Below, one piece after another: positions 28,201 through 35,765 of a stretch of DNA of 64,000 bases (positions are counted from its first letter, which is position 1; each line of letters opens with the position of its first letter). The notes under the pieces were generated by a model. The model saw only the letters and a list, made by a program, of their open reading frames with translations, was not told the DNA's origin and made no database searches. A program made the translations under genes and the position numbers. The stretch is from Streptomyces armeniacus. Lineage in GTDB: Bacteria > Actinomycetota > Actinomycetes > Streptomycetales > Streptomycetaceae. The stretch covers positions 5,943,367 through 6,007,366 of the forward strand of contig NZ_CP031320.1 of assembly GCF_003355155.1 (NCBI RefSeq), given 5' to 3'.

Positions 28201-30080
28201 CGAGCGCGCAGTGCCGCAGCGGCCTCCAACACCCGGTCGACCGTATTACGGACGACCAGCGCACAACCACCATCGGCGAGTTCCTCCGCCAGACGATCGG
28301 CCAGCACGGCAACGTCATCGTCCAGCCGCTCCAGAGCCACGTCCGCATGCCGCCCCGACGCAGGCGCGGGACAGGCGGACAACACCTCACCTCCCGGATC
28401 GACAGCAGTGAGAAGGGGATACGCGTCGGCAGCCGTCTCCACCGCCACAGCGGCCTGAGGGCCCCCATAGGCCGTGGACAGCGCGCGTCGGCGTTCGGCC
28501 GGGAGGGTCGCGGACAGCAGCACCACCGGAACCCGGTACGCCGCCAGCCACTCCAGCACCCGGTCCAGATACCGCCCCATGTACGCGTCGTACGCATGCA
28601 CCTCGTCGATGACGACGACCTTGCCCGACACCGCCAAGTGCCGCAGCGCCAGATGCCGACTCTTCAACCCCGCGAACAGCACCTGGTCGATCGTGCCGAC
28701 AGCGAACGATGCCAGGAGTTGCTTCTTCCGCCCCCGCAACCACTGATGGGCATGAAGCTCAGCCGGCCGCATACGCGGTGACCGCACATCACCCATGGGC
28801 AGTTGACCGTCGAGGTGACCATCTCTGTCCGTTTCCACGGCAGCGATCGCCCGCTGCCCTTGCCGGAGCAACCCAGCCCAGACATCGTTGAGTGCCGCTT
28901 TAGCGTGCGCCAGAACCACGGAACGCGCCTCGCTGTCGCTCGGAGGCAAGTGATTCAGCCAGTTCAGCAAACGACTGAACATCGCGTCGCTCGTAGCCCG
29001 AGTCGGCAACGCCACCAGCAGGCCACCAGCACCAGTACGCGCCGCGAGAATCTCCGCCGCAGCAAGCGCCGCCTCGGTCTTCCCTTCCCCCATGGGTGCC
29101 TCGATCACCAGCAGCCCCGCGCCCGGCATAGACCGAGCCATGCGCACCGCCTCGGACTGCACTGGCCGGACAGGCGCTCCAGCCAGATCTGGAAACCTCA
29201 CCGCGAACAGGTCCTCCGCCGAACCCTGCGGCACCTCGGGTGTCCACGGCGCCGGCAAGTCCAACCCGCTCCACGCGGCCTGCAGGCGACGGCGCTCACC
29301 GACTGGTCCCTCCGGCTGCCAGGTTGCGTAGTCGTACGGGAAGAGTTCCGGTGCACTGGCGACCCAGTCCGAAAGGATCACCACGGCAGTCAGAACCACC
29401 TGCGCGGGCTGAGGCAGCCGCACCGTGCCCCACTCCGGCAATCGCTCTGCTACTCCGGAAACTTCGGCACAGGTATCCAGCAGTTCGAACTGGACGTGGC
29501 GCCAGAGATCTTCGCTTGGGCCAGGGTGCCGGAGCAGATGCGGGCGGAGCTGAAGATCATGGATCTGCTGATGGTCAGGCGGAACTCCATGATGCCCACC
29601 CGCCACCACGGCGAACTGACCGGCGGCCCGCCCTGAGAGCCCAAACCGTTCGGTCATCCACTCCTGCACCAACAACTGCCCGGCCAGCCCGTGCGGTGCC
29701 AGCTGCCGATCCTGCCCATACTCCTTAAACGTTGGCATATCGAGCCCCGTGTCGCGCATGCCCGACGCCAACGTCTCAACCTGGCATGAGAAGGCAGGCG
29801 AGCACTTTCCGGCGTCATGGGTGAGCGCGAGAAACCGCACAAGCCTGTCCGCATCATCGCCGCCGCCAGGCAGCGATTCCGCAACCAACTCCCGCACCGT
29901 ACGCGGCACCCATTGCTCCCACAGCGCCCCAGCGACGGCACCCGAGTCAGCCATGTGCCGCCACAGCGGAAGCCAACCCTCCGTCTCCCGGTCGTGCTTC
30001 GCCCACGCCGCCCTCGCCGCCGGCGACAATCGGCCCCAGGCATGCGCGCCTGATATCGAGGTCATAGAGGCATGCAACAT
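25257..30080 (-). CDS. cas3: Cas3-Cas8e (Cse1) fusion: nuclease-helicase joined to Cascade large subunit
   Basis: One frame of 1,607 residues carrying two proteins. Residues 1 to about 970 are Cas3: HD nuclease (THDAGK near 87-92, GGHHG near 161), helicase motifs GEGKT at 331-335, DEVHAYDAY at 492-500, SAT at about 523-525, and SSQVVEQSLDLDFD with QRMGRLHRH. A polar linker of about 60 residues, rich in Gly/Ser/Thr/Asn, follows. Cas8e begins near residue 1036 (FNLVSAPWLPV) and runs to the end, with the usual length of about 570. Cas8e recognises the PAM and recruits Cas3 in trans in most I-E systems; here recruitment is built in. Cas3-Cse1 fusions have been reported in some Streptomyces and relatives. 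Start: ATG at 30080 with GGGGA eight bases upstream; the ATG at 30065 and a start at 30191 are alternatives. It heads the cas operon. Confidence 0.95.
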   Translation of the reverse strand: MLHASMTSISGAHAWGRLSPAARAAWAKHDRETEGWLPLWRHMADSGAVAGALWEQWVPRTVRELVAESLPGGGDDADRLVRFLALTHDAGKCSPAFSCQVETLASGMRDTGLDMPTFKEYGQDRQLAPHGLAGQLLVQEWMTERFGLSGRAAGQFAVVAGGHHGVPPDHQQIHDLQLRPHLLRHPGPSEDLWRHVQFELLDTCAEVSGVAERLPEWGTVRLPQPAQVVLTAVVILSDWVASAPELFPYDYATWQPEGPVGERRRLQAAWSGLDLPAPWTPEVPQGSAEDLFAVRFPDLAGAPVRPVQSEAVRMARSMPGAGLLVIEAPMGEGKTEAALAAAEILAARTGAGGLLVALPTRATSDAMFSRLLNWLNHLPPSDSEARSVVLAHAKAALNDVWAGLLRQGQRAIAAVETDRDGHLDGQLPMGDVRSPRMRPAELHAHQWLRGRKKQLLASFAVGTIDQVLFAGLKSRHLALRHLAVSGKVVVIDEVHAYDAYMGRYLDRVLEWLAAYRVPVVLLSATLPAERRRALSTAYGGPQAAVAVETAADAYPLLTAVDPGGEVLSACPAPASGRHADVALERLDDDVAVLADRLAEELADGGCALVVRNTVDRVLEAAAALRARLGHDSVTVAHSRFLAADRAANDTDLLRRFGPGIDHRPHRHVVVSSQVVEQSLDLDFDLLVTDLAPVDLVLQRMGRLHRHSRRRPGALSRALCLVTGVDWRSTPPQPVSGSQAVYPGRFTLLRSLAALDPYLNGELLRLPADISPLVQSAYGEENVGPEAWQEELHAARAEHVALLARKEEKAESFLLGAVRRPGRPVYGWLEAHAGDADDDRAGRAQVRDSEVTVEVLVIQRQPDGRLTTVPWLDDGRGGLELPTDFPPSRRAAEAVAASALTLPGRFSKDWLIDRTIGELERFLVPAWQVKECPWLAGELLLVLDANCQTRLSGFELTYTREDGLKVSAPDVLAKGIGVQGSTTGASTRAQAGKLGNQNESDTTDPQGPGNGADRATDGQSVPGGVVSTAPPTSPGHPSFNLVSAPWLPVQCTDGTAEEMSLLDLFAKADGVRRLVGDLPTQEMALLRLLLAVLYDALEGPAEIEDWEDLWLSPDPFAVVADYLERHRERFDLFHSERPFYQVAGLRTSKGEVAPLSRIVADVPVGDGFFTMRRPGVDRLSYAEAARWLVHTHAYDTSGIKSAMVGDEGRSKAGKVYPLGVGSLGNLGGIFAEGATLRETLLLNLIPFEEAHTRRDSGDGDVDLPVWRRTEPLTARERSQDSGGLHPCGLRDLYTWQSRRVRLHTEEGVVTGVVLGYGDPPAMPAPWTLEPMTGWRRSSVQEKKQGRAPVYMPRRHDPSRAAWRGLGALLPALQEVTDTGSRGEAPVTLRSGITSWFTQVIISSEIAPGKLVRLRLIGALYGTQQSVVDEIVDDSVVLPVITLHEKNPVYGAAAVGAVSSAELAVAALGQLAGNLARAAGTDPEPSTAAARELGFGALDGPYRAWLKDLLNFPDLATARVEWQSTVRRHVLRLGRQLLDSTGPAADEGRIADVPGLGKRLVDAGRADSWFKQRLNKDLGSTSQPDRAGSPVLHQPTNVAIRNDPTENTP

Positions 30081-30195
30081 GACGGAATCCCCACGTGAGG
30101 GTGCACATTCGAAATGGCTCGACGACGCGAGGCATCGTGATAAGGGAAGGCTCGGGAGGTGCCAGCTCCCACCGGCGCCTCCCCCAAGCAACCCC

Positions 30196-30384
30196 TCAGG
30201 CTCGGCGCTTCAGCCCTGGGTGGATCAGCACCACGACCACCACGACAACGGCGCCGCCCCAAACCCATGGTGCATGGGGGGACGGCGCCGAAGGACACGC
30301 TGCGAGCAGCGTCGCGAGTAAGCCATATCCGACAGACTCGGGAGGGTGGCTTGGCGGGTGAGCTGGCGTGCTTGCGGCACTCAT
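30196..30384 (-). CDS. Possible small membrane protein just upstream of cas3
   Basis: A 62-residue ORF with a Pro-rich N-terminus, a first hydrophobic stretch (GYGLLATLLAA) and a clear membrane segment (WVWGGAVVVVVVVLI) ending in a basic tail (GLKRRA). Codon third positions are G/C-rich, as in real genes here. It is on the cas strand and ends 115 bp before the cas3 start. GGAG lies 12 bases before the ATG, longer than ideal, and a weak promoter-like sequence overlaps the ATG, so translation is uncertain. No family recognised. Confidence 0.35.
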   Translation of the reverse strand: MSAASTPAHPPSHPPESVGYGLLATLLAACPSAPSPHAPWVWGGAVVVVVVVLIHPGLKRRA

Positions 30385-30408
30385 CGTTAGGTTGTACTCC
30401 GTTCTGTG

Positions 30409-30543
30409 TCACTTTGCAGGTTGACGAGGACAAAGCCGGGCCCGCCTTCTCGCACCAACGAGAAGGGAATGACGGGCCCGGTTCTTCGCTTGGTGGACCC
30501 TCTCTGGAGCTCGCAGCCACCGTACAGGACTCGGAGTAGCCAT
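30409..30543 (-). CDS. Candidate Arg-rich mini-ORF next to a crRNA-matching site
   Basis: Forty-four codons starting with ATG, with AAGGGA eight bases upstream as a fair ribosome-binding site. The product is strongly basic (11 Arg, e.g. VGARRRARLCPRQ). AGA-AGG, a tandem pair of rare Arg codons in Streptomyces, lies in the middle, inside the hairpin at 30436-30481. TAATCT at 30568-30563 could be its -10 box. The region matched by the array spacer (30571-30587) lies immediately upstream of that box. It is listed for its position only; coding is unproven. Confidence 0.25.
   Translation of the reverse strand: MATPSPVRWLRAPERVHQAKNRARHSLLVGARRRARLCPRQPAK
30436..30481. terminator. Large two-part hairpin (possible terminator)
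   Basis: CCGGGCCCG at 30436 pairs with CGGGCCCGG at 30473, and inside this CCTTCTCG (30445) pairs with CGAGAAGG (30459) around the loop CACCAA; the only unpaired part is GAATGA on one side. Seventeen base pairs in all. TTCTT follows on the plus strand and CTTTGT on the minus strand, so it could end transcripts in either direction. Confidence 0.7.
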
Positions 30544-30570
30544 GCAGTCAATCCCTTGCTGAGATTAGTG

Positions 30571-30587
30571 TCGAGGCAGCCTCCACA
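30571..30587 (-). other. Seventeen-base match to array spacer 15554-15585 (possible Cascade target)
   Basis: TGTGGAGGCTGCCTCGA on the minus strand equals the first 17 bases of the crRNA spacer next to degenerate repeat 15586. The three bases 5' of it are AAC, in the PAM position; the canonical repeat ends in C, which in I-E systems is normally derived from the PAM's last base. Complementarity stops after base 17, as in CreTA/CreR-type guides rather than full protospacers. Confidence 0.6.
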
Positions 30588-30809
30588 GTTCAGAGGTAGC
30601 GCACCAAGCGCCTTGCGGTGCCCGCCGAGGCGTCAGAACACTTCGAGGCGTTCCTGAGCTGCGCGAGGGGCGTCCTGAAGCAATGTCAGACCGGAGGCTC
30701 CGACATCGGTTCCGAATCCTGCTTCCGCCGTGTTGTCGCGCTCACCAGGAATCCGCCGTAACTGAACAGCTTCGCAAGGGCCGATGCACCCTCCCGTAGA
30801 CGCGTTGGG

Positions 30810-31739
30810 TTACATGCTTTGGTGCCAGGCGACGGTGCGGCGGAGCCCTTCGCGGAGCGGTGTCAAGGTGACGCCGGGGAAGAGGCTGTGCAGGCGGGTT
30901 GCGTCGGCGTGGGCGTGGGGGACGTCGGCGGGGCGTGGGGGTGTGTGGTTGCGGGTGGTTGGGGTGTCCGTGGCGCGTTCGAGTTCGGCTGCGAGGTCGA
31001 GCAGTGAGGTGCGGGTGCCGAAGGCGAGGTTCACTGGGGTGGGGTGGGTGACGGTGCGGAGGAGGGCGTCGGTCAGGAGGTCGCAGACCGTGCCGACGTA
31101 GGTGAAGTCGCGGGTTTGGGTGCCGTCGCCGTGGATGGTGAGGGGGCGGCCGGCGAGGATGGCGGCGATCCACTTGGGGATGACGGCGGCGTACGGGTGG
31201 TCGGCGCGCTGGCCCGGGCCGTAGACGTTGAAGAAGCGGAGGGGGAGGACCGGGAGGCCGAAGCTGTGGTGGTAGGCCGTCAGGTATGCCTCGGTGGCGA
31301 GTTTGGTGACGGCGTACGGGCTCATCGGGGCCGTAGGGAGGTCCTCGTGCTTGGGGAGGGCCGGCGTGGCGCCGTAGACGGAGGATGAGGACGCGGCGAT
31401 CACGTGGAGGTTGCCGGCGCGGCGGGCGGCTTCGAGGACTTGCAGCGTGCCGGTGGCGTTGGCGTGGTGGCTGGCCAGGGGGTCCTTCAAGGAACGTGGT
31501 ACGGACGGGAGAGCGGCGAGATGGACGATCGCGTCTGCGTCGCGGAAGGCTTCGTTGAGCAGGCCGGCGTCCTGGACGTCTCCTTCGAGGAACTGGACGT
31601 CGAGACCGGTGAGATTGCTCTTCGAGCCGGTTGAGAGGTTGTCGACGACGCGGACCTGGCCGAATGCCGGGTGGCGGGTCAGTGCGCGGGTGAGGTTGCT
31701 GCCGATGAATCCGGCGCCGCCCGTGATGACGACATGCAT
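30810..31739 (-). CDS. NAD-dependent epimerase/dehydratase (nucleotide-sugar, GalE-like)
   Basis: A 309-residue extended short-chain dehydrogenase. The NAD-binding GGAGFIGSN is at residues 7-15; the catalytic Ser is in AASSSSVYG and the YxxxK pair in YAVTKLATE; RFFNVYGPGQR is the sugar-nucleotide region. It should act on a UDP-hexose or hexuronate at C4 or similar. It lies 11 bp downstream of the nucleotide-sugar dehydrogenase on the same strand, a pairing used to make UDP-hexuronic acids for surface glycans or natural-product sugars. Exact substrate unknown. Confidence 0.9.
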   Translation of the reverse strand: MHVVITGGAGFIGSNLTRALTRHPAFGQVRVVDNLSTGSKSNLTGLDVQFLEGDVQDAGLLNEAFRDADAIVHLAALPSVPRSLKDPLASHHANATGTLQVLEAARRAGNLHVIAASSSSVYGATPALPKHEDLPTAPMSPYAVTKLATEAYLTAYHHSFGLPVLPLRFFNVYGPGQRADHPYAAVIPKWIAAILAGRPLTIHGDGTQTRDFTYVGTVCDLLTDALLRTVTHPTPVNLAFGTRTSLLDLAAELERATDTPTTRNHTPPRPADVPHAHADATRLHSLFPGVTLTPLREGLRRTVAWHQSM

Positions 31740-31750
31740 GCGAGCTCCCT

Positions 31751-33040
31751 TCAGAGGGTTTCGATGTGGGGCCCGGTGAGACGGCGACGGCAGTCCAGTA
31801 CGTAGCGGGCGTGTGCGGTGATGTGTGCGTAGTCGAAGGCGTCGTGGTCGGCGAGGAGGACGACGGCGTCGGCTGCTGCCAGGTGTTCGGCTGTGGCCTC
31901 GACTCGGGGGAGGGCGGCGAGCGCGGAGTTGCTCGGGGGAAGGCCGTCAGGCAGGTGCGGGTCGGCTGCGCGTACATCGGCGCCCAGTTCGGTGAGGAGG
32001 GTGGCGATGCGGGCGGCCGGTGTTTCGCGTGCGTCTGCGGTGTTGGCCTTGTAGGTGAGGCCGAGGAGCAGGATGCGGGATCCGTTGACGGGCTTCCGGC
32101 GGGTGTTGAGGCCGCGGGTGAGGCGGTCGACGACGTAGGCGGGCATTCCGTCGTTGATGTCGTTGGCGAGGTCGATGAAGCGGATGCCGTGACCCGAGGT
32201 GCGTCGGGCGTGCCAGGAGAGGTAGGAGGGGTCGATGGGCAGGCAGTGTCCGCCGACGCCGGGGCCGGGGGTGAAAGGCAGGAAGCCGAAGGGCTTGGTG
32301 GCGGCGGCGTCGATGGCGGACCAGATGTCGATGCCCAAGGTGTGGGCGAGCATCGCGAGTTCGTTGACGAGGGCGATGTTGACGTGCCGGAAGGTGTTCT
32401 CCAGCAGCTTGGCCAGTTCGGCTTCCTTGCAGCCGCGGACCGGGACGACCGTGTCGACGAGGGTGGTGTAGAAGCGCTCGACGGCAGCGGCAGAGGCGGG
32501 GTCGATGCCGGAGACGACTTTGGGTGTGTTCTCCAGGGTCCACTGGCGGTTGCCCGGGTCGATGCGCTCGGGGGAGTAGCCGACGTGGAAGTCGGCACCG
32601 GCCCGCAGCCCGGAGGCGGCTTCGAGGGCCGGGGCGAAGATCTCTTCGGTGGTGCCGGGGTAGGTCGTGGATTCCAGTACGACCGCTGCGCCGTGTGTGA
32701 GATGAGGGCCGAGCGTTCGTGCCGCATCCTCGATGTGAGACGTGTCGGGGACGCCGTCGCGTAAGGGAGTGGGGACGGTGACCACGCCGATGTCGAAGGC
32801 GGCGCAGTCCCCGGGGTCGATGGTGGGGCGGTAGGCGCCTGCGGCGAGGAGCGGTCGCAGTCGCCCGGCCGGGACGTCCTCGACGTAGGTGTCGCCCGTG
32901 AGCAGGAGCTTGATGCGTTCCGCGTCCACGTCGTAGCCCAGGACGTGGTGCCCGACCTCGGCGGCGCGGACGGCCAGGGGCAGCCCGACGTAGCCCTGCC
33001 CGACGACAACGACGCGCTGCGGCTTTACGTTTTCGATCAT
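31751..33040 (-). CDS. Nucleotide-sugar 6-dehydrogenase (UDP-glucose/UDP-HexNAc dehydrogenase family)
   Basis: A 429-residue NAD-dependent dehydrogenase that oxidises a UDP-sugar C6 alcohol to an acid in two steps. The NAD-binding GQGYVGLPLA is at residues 14-23. The active-site Cys is in GVGGHCLPIDPSYL; the catalytic Lys region is ELAKLLENTFRHVNIALVNE. The C-terminal domain has LGLTYKANTADARETPA. The motif spacing is closest to the WecC/WbpA branch that uses N-acetylated hexosamines, though UDP-glucose is possible. It is divergent from metG and upstream of the epimerase, with which it should form an operon. Confidence 0.92.
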   Translation of the reverse strand: MIENVKPQRVVVVGQGYVGLPLAVRAAEVGHHVLGYDVDAERIKLLLTGDTYVEDVPAGRLRPLLAAGAYRPTIDPGDCAAFDIGVVTVPTPLRDGVPDTSHIEDAARTLGPHLTHGAAVVLESTTYPGTTEEIFAPALEAASGLRAGADFHVGYSPERIDPGNRQWTLENTPKVVSGIDPASAAAVERFYTTLVDTVVPVRGCKEAELAKLLENTFRHVNIALVNELAMLAHTLGIDIWSAIDAAATKPFGFLPFTPGPGVGGHCLPIDPSYLSWHARRTSGHGIRFIDLANDINDGMPAYVVDRLTRGLNTRRKPVNGSRILLLGLTYKANTADARETPAARIATLLTELGADVRAADPHLPDGLPPSNSALAALPRVEATAEHLAAADAVVLLADHDAFDYAHITAHARYVLDCRRRLTGPHIETL

Positions 33041-33357
33041 GCTGGGTTCCTCGCAGACGGAGCGTGATCGGGCAGGGTCGCCGGGGACGTAGGATGTGGG
33101 CAGCCCGGCCGTACGGGACTCGCTTGGCCGCCTGTCCTGTACGGCCGGGCGTTCCTTGTGGCCGCGTGTGAGGCCGCCGGAAAACGGTGGCGGGGGCGAT
33201 TGCGTGATTCGCTACCATGGGCGCAGCCCACAGATCCCCCGTTCACGGTGCGTGACCGTGAGGTGAGGCTGAGTGGCCGGCCCTGCTGCGGCCTCCGGTC
33301 CCGGGCTCGCCGGGATACCGCCATCGGCGCCGTACGTTCGAAAGGGAGCATCCAAGG
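33041..33357. other. Divergent control region between the sugar dehydrogenase and metG
   Basis: A 317-bp gap that must hold promoters for both directions. A small hairpin CACGGT/ACCGTG lies at 33244-33260. I looked for a T-box leader before metG and saw no T-box bulge sequence or specifier structure. Confidence 0.5.
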
Positions 33358-35079
33358 ATGGCTCGACACCTGATCACCAGCGCGCTTCCCTACATCAACG
33401 GGATCAAGCACCTGGGCAACATGGTCGGGTCGATGCTCCCGGCGGATGTGTACTCCCGGTATCTGCGCCAGCGCGATCACGACGTCCTCTACATCTGCGC
33501 GACCGATGAGCACGGAACGCCGGCCGAGCTGGCCGCGAAGGAGGCCGGGCTGCCCGTCGCCGACTTCTGTGCCCAGCAGTACGAGGTGCAGAAGGCGATC
33601 TACGACGGTTTCGGGCTCGCCTTCGACTACTTCGGCCGCAGTTCCTCGCCGCAGAACGTGGAGATCACTCAGCACTTCGCGCGCCGGCTGCAGGCGAACG
33701 GCTTCATCGAGGAGCGCGCGGTCCGCCAGGTCTACTCCGTCGCCGACGGCCGGTTCCTGCCGGACCGCTACATCGTGGGCACCTGCCCGCACTGCGGCTA
33801 CGACAAGGCCCGCGGTGACCAGTGTGAGAACTGCACGCGAGTCCTGGACCCCACGGACCTGATCGAGCCCCGCTCCGCGATCAGCGGCAGCAGCGAGCTG
33901 GAGGTCCGTGAGACCAAGCACCTGTTCCTGCTGCAGTCGAAGCTGTCGGACGAGGTCGCGGCGTTCGTCGACAAGCGCGCCGAGGAATGGCCGCTCCTCT
34001 CCACCTCGATCGCGCGGAAGTGGCTCACCGAGGGGCTGCATGACCGTTCGATCACCCGGGACCTGGAGTGGGGAGTGCCGGTCCCCGCTGACACCTGGCC
34101 CGAGCTGGCCGCCGAGGGCAAGGTCTTCTACGTGTGGTTCGACGCCCCGATCGCGTACATCGGCGCGACGAAGGAGTGGGCGGACGAAGACCCGGCCGCC
34201 CGGGACTGGAAGTCGTGGTGGTACGAGGCCGACGAGAGCGTCCGGTACACGGAGTTCATGGCCAAGGACAACGTCCCCTTCCACACCGTGATGTTCCCGG
34301 CCACTGAGCTGGGCACGCGCGAGCCGTGGAAGAAGGTCGACGTCGTCAAGTCGTTCAACTGGCTCAACTACTACGGGGGCAAGTTCTCCACCTCGCAGAA
34401 CCGCGGCATCTTCACGGACGCCGCGCTGGAGCTGCTGCCCGCCGACTACTGGCGCTACTTCCTGATCGCCTCGGCCCCGGAGTCGGACGACGCCTCCTTC
34501 TCCTGGGAGCTGTTCTCCTCCGTGGTCAACAAGGACCTGGCGGACACCCTCGGGAACTTCGTGAACCGCGTGCTGTCCTTCTCCCGCAAGCGCTTCGGCG
34601 ACGAGGTCCCGGCAGGCGCCGAGGCGGGGGAGGCCGAGCGGGCGCTGGGCGAGGAGGTCGCGGGGCTGCTCGCGGAGTACGAACAGCAGATGGAGGACCT
34701 GCAGTTCCGCAAGGCGGCTGCCGCGCTGCGCGCGTTGTGGAGCGCGGGGAACGTGTATCTGGAGGAGAAGGCGCCCTGGCTGGAGATCAAGACGGACAAG
34801 GACGCGGCGGCGTTGACGCTCCGTACGGCCATGAACCTCATCCACCTGTACGCGGTGGTCTCCGAGCCCTTCATCCCGTCCTCCGCCAAGACCATGCGGG
34901 CCGCCTTCGATCTTCCCGACGATGACGCGCGGTGGGTGAGCGCGCAGGACGCGAAGGCGCTGAACGCCGTACCGGCCGGCGTCGGGTTCACGGTGCCGCC
35001 CGTCCTCTTCCAGAAGATCACCGAGGACGACCTGGTGGCGTACCGGGAGCGTTTCGGCGGGGAGCCGGAGGAGGGCTGA
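33358..35079 (+). CDS. metG: Methionyl-tRNA synthetase
   Basis: A 573-residue class I synthetase charging tRNA-Met. The HIGH-type motif is HLGN at residues 18-21, and the KMSKS-type motif reads KFSTS at 342-346. A zinc knuckle [17 protein letters not shown] is near residues 143-159, within the connective domain. The C-terminus is the anticodon-binding helical domain; there is no C-terminal tRNA-binding (EMAP-like) domain. GGGAG sits nine bases before the ATG. It stands between two leftward operons of sugar and methyltransferase genes, unusual for a housekeeping synthetase. It could be a second copy serving as a resistance gene or supplying Met-tRNA to a pathway; whether another metG exists in the genome cannot be seen here. 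Confidence 0.95.
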   Translation: MARHLITSALPYINGIKHLGNMVGSMLPADVYSRYLRQRDHDVLYICATDEHGTPAELAAKEAGLPVADFCAQQYEVQKAIYDGFGLAFDYFGRSSSPQNVEITQHFARRLQANGFIEERAVRQVYSVADGRFLPDRYIVGTCPHCGYDKARGDQCENCTRVLDPTDLIEPRSAISGSSELEVRETKHLFLLQSKLSDEVAAFVDKRAEEWPLLSTSIARKWLTEGLHDRSITRDLEWGVPVPADTWPELAAEGKVFYVWFDAPIAYIGATKEWADEDPAARDWKSWWYEADESVRYTEFMAKDNVPFHTVMFPATELGTREPWKKVDVVKSFNWLNYYGGKFSTSQNRGIFTDAALELLPADYWRYFLIASAPESDDASFSWELFSSVVNKDLADTLGNFVNRVLSFSRKRFGDEVPAGAEAGEAERALGEEVAGLLAEYEQQMEDLQFRKAAAALRALWSAGNVYLEEKAPWLEIKTDKDAAALTLRTAMNLIHLYAVVSEPFIPSSAKTMRAAFDLPDDDARWVSAQDAKALNAVPAGVGFTVPPVLFQKITEDDLVAYRERFGGEPEEG

Positions 35080-35111
35080 GCTGCCGCTCTCCGCTCGTAT
35101 CGTGCCGCCGT

Positions 35112-35765
35112 TCACGGCGCTGCACGGGCGGAGAGGGCGTCGCCCAGTTCTGCGGGCCGGACGTTGATCAGCGCGAGGCTCGGCCCGGCGTGGCTCTGCT
35201 CGATGAGGGAGAGCGCGCCGGAAGCGGGGACGTGGTCGAGGTAGCTGTCCCAGCCGATGCCGGTGAGCCACAGCAGCAGGCAGGCGAACCCGCCGCCGTG
35301 CCCCAGCAGGACCGTCGTACGGGCCGGGGTGGCGAACACGGCATGGCACAGGGAGATGTACCGGGCCTGTACGTCTTCGGAGGATTCGCCACCAGGAGCG
35401 CGGAGTTGATGGATGGGTACGCCCTCGCGGGCGGCCTCGTCGGCCGCCGCGTGCCTCGGGAGCCCGGAGAGATGTCCGCTGTCCTTCGCGGCCAGGCGGT
35501 CGTCTTCATGCACGGTGGCGTGCGGGAAGTGCGCACGTACGAGCGCGGCGGACTGGCGGCAGCGGGACATGGGGCTGCGCAGGATCGCCTCGGGTGAGAT
35601 GCCGTTCGCGCTCAGGGTCCCGGCCGCGAGGTCCACGTCCTTGGTGCCCTGGTCGCTGAGGGTGCCGCCGATGCCTCGGCCCTGATGGATGCCGCGGGCG
35701 TTCTCGAGGGTCTCGCCGTGCTTGAGCAGCAGGATCCGCTTCGGCGGGATGGAGGCCGTGCTCAT
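35112..35765 (-). CDS. Histidine phosphatase family protein with variant KHG motif
   Basis: A 217-residue phosphoglycerate-mutase-like protein. The usual RHG catalytic motif reads KHGETLEN at residues 15-22, so the phosphorylated His is present but the Arg is Lys. Other family parts are seen: LSDQGTKDVDLAAGTL, ILRSPMSRCRQSAALV (phosphate-binding Arg) and the second His in VLLGHGGGFACLLL. It probably removes a phosphate from a small metabolite in the neighbouring pathway; activity with the Lys change is uncertain. Its ATG overlaps the FkbM stop, and it is the last gene of the leftward operon. Confidence 0.85.
   Translation of the reverse strand: MSTASIPPKRILLLKHGETLENARGIHQGRGIGGTLSDQGTKDVDLAAGTLSANGISPEAILRSPMSRCRQSAALVRAHFPHATVHEDDRLAAKDSGHLSGLPRHAAADEAAREGVPIHQLRAPGGESSEDVQARYISLCHAVFATPARTTVLLGHGGGFACLLLWLTGIGWDSYLDHVPASGALSLIEQSHAGPSLALINVRPAELGDALSARAAP

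Larger units (their letters stand above)
30081..30809. other. Intergenic region upstream of the cas operon
   Basis: About 730 bp with no conventional gene. It should contain the cas operon promoter: GTGACA, 17 bases, TAACGA on the minus strand (30407-30379) is one weak candidate. It also holds a 62-residue membrane ORF, a large hairpin, a 44-codon mini-ORF and the site matched by an array spacer, listed separately. Confidence 0.6.

Noticed and set aside
30184..30212. Repeat-like sequence CAACCCCTCAGGCTCGG upstream of cas3
   Set aside because: About 16 of 20 core bases match the CRISPR repeat, but the stem cannot form, so it is not a usable repeat.
30640..30680. Further short matches between the cas upstream region and array spacers (CGAGGCGTTCCTG with 17834; CGTCCTGAAG with 18141)
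   Set aside because: Only 13 and 10 bases, located at the seed-distal end of the crRNAs; expected by chance in this GC-rich sequence.
33200..33357. T-box riboswitch before metG
   Set aside because: No T-box sequence, specifier loop or anti-terminator found; only a small hairpin is present.
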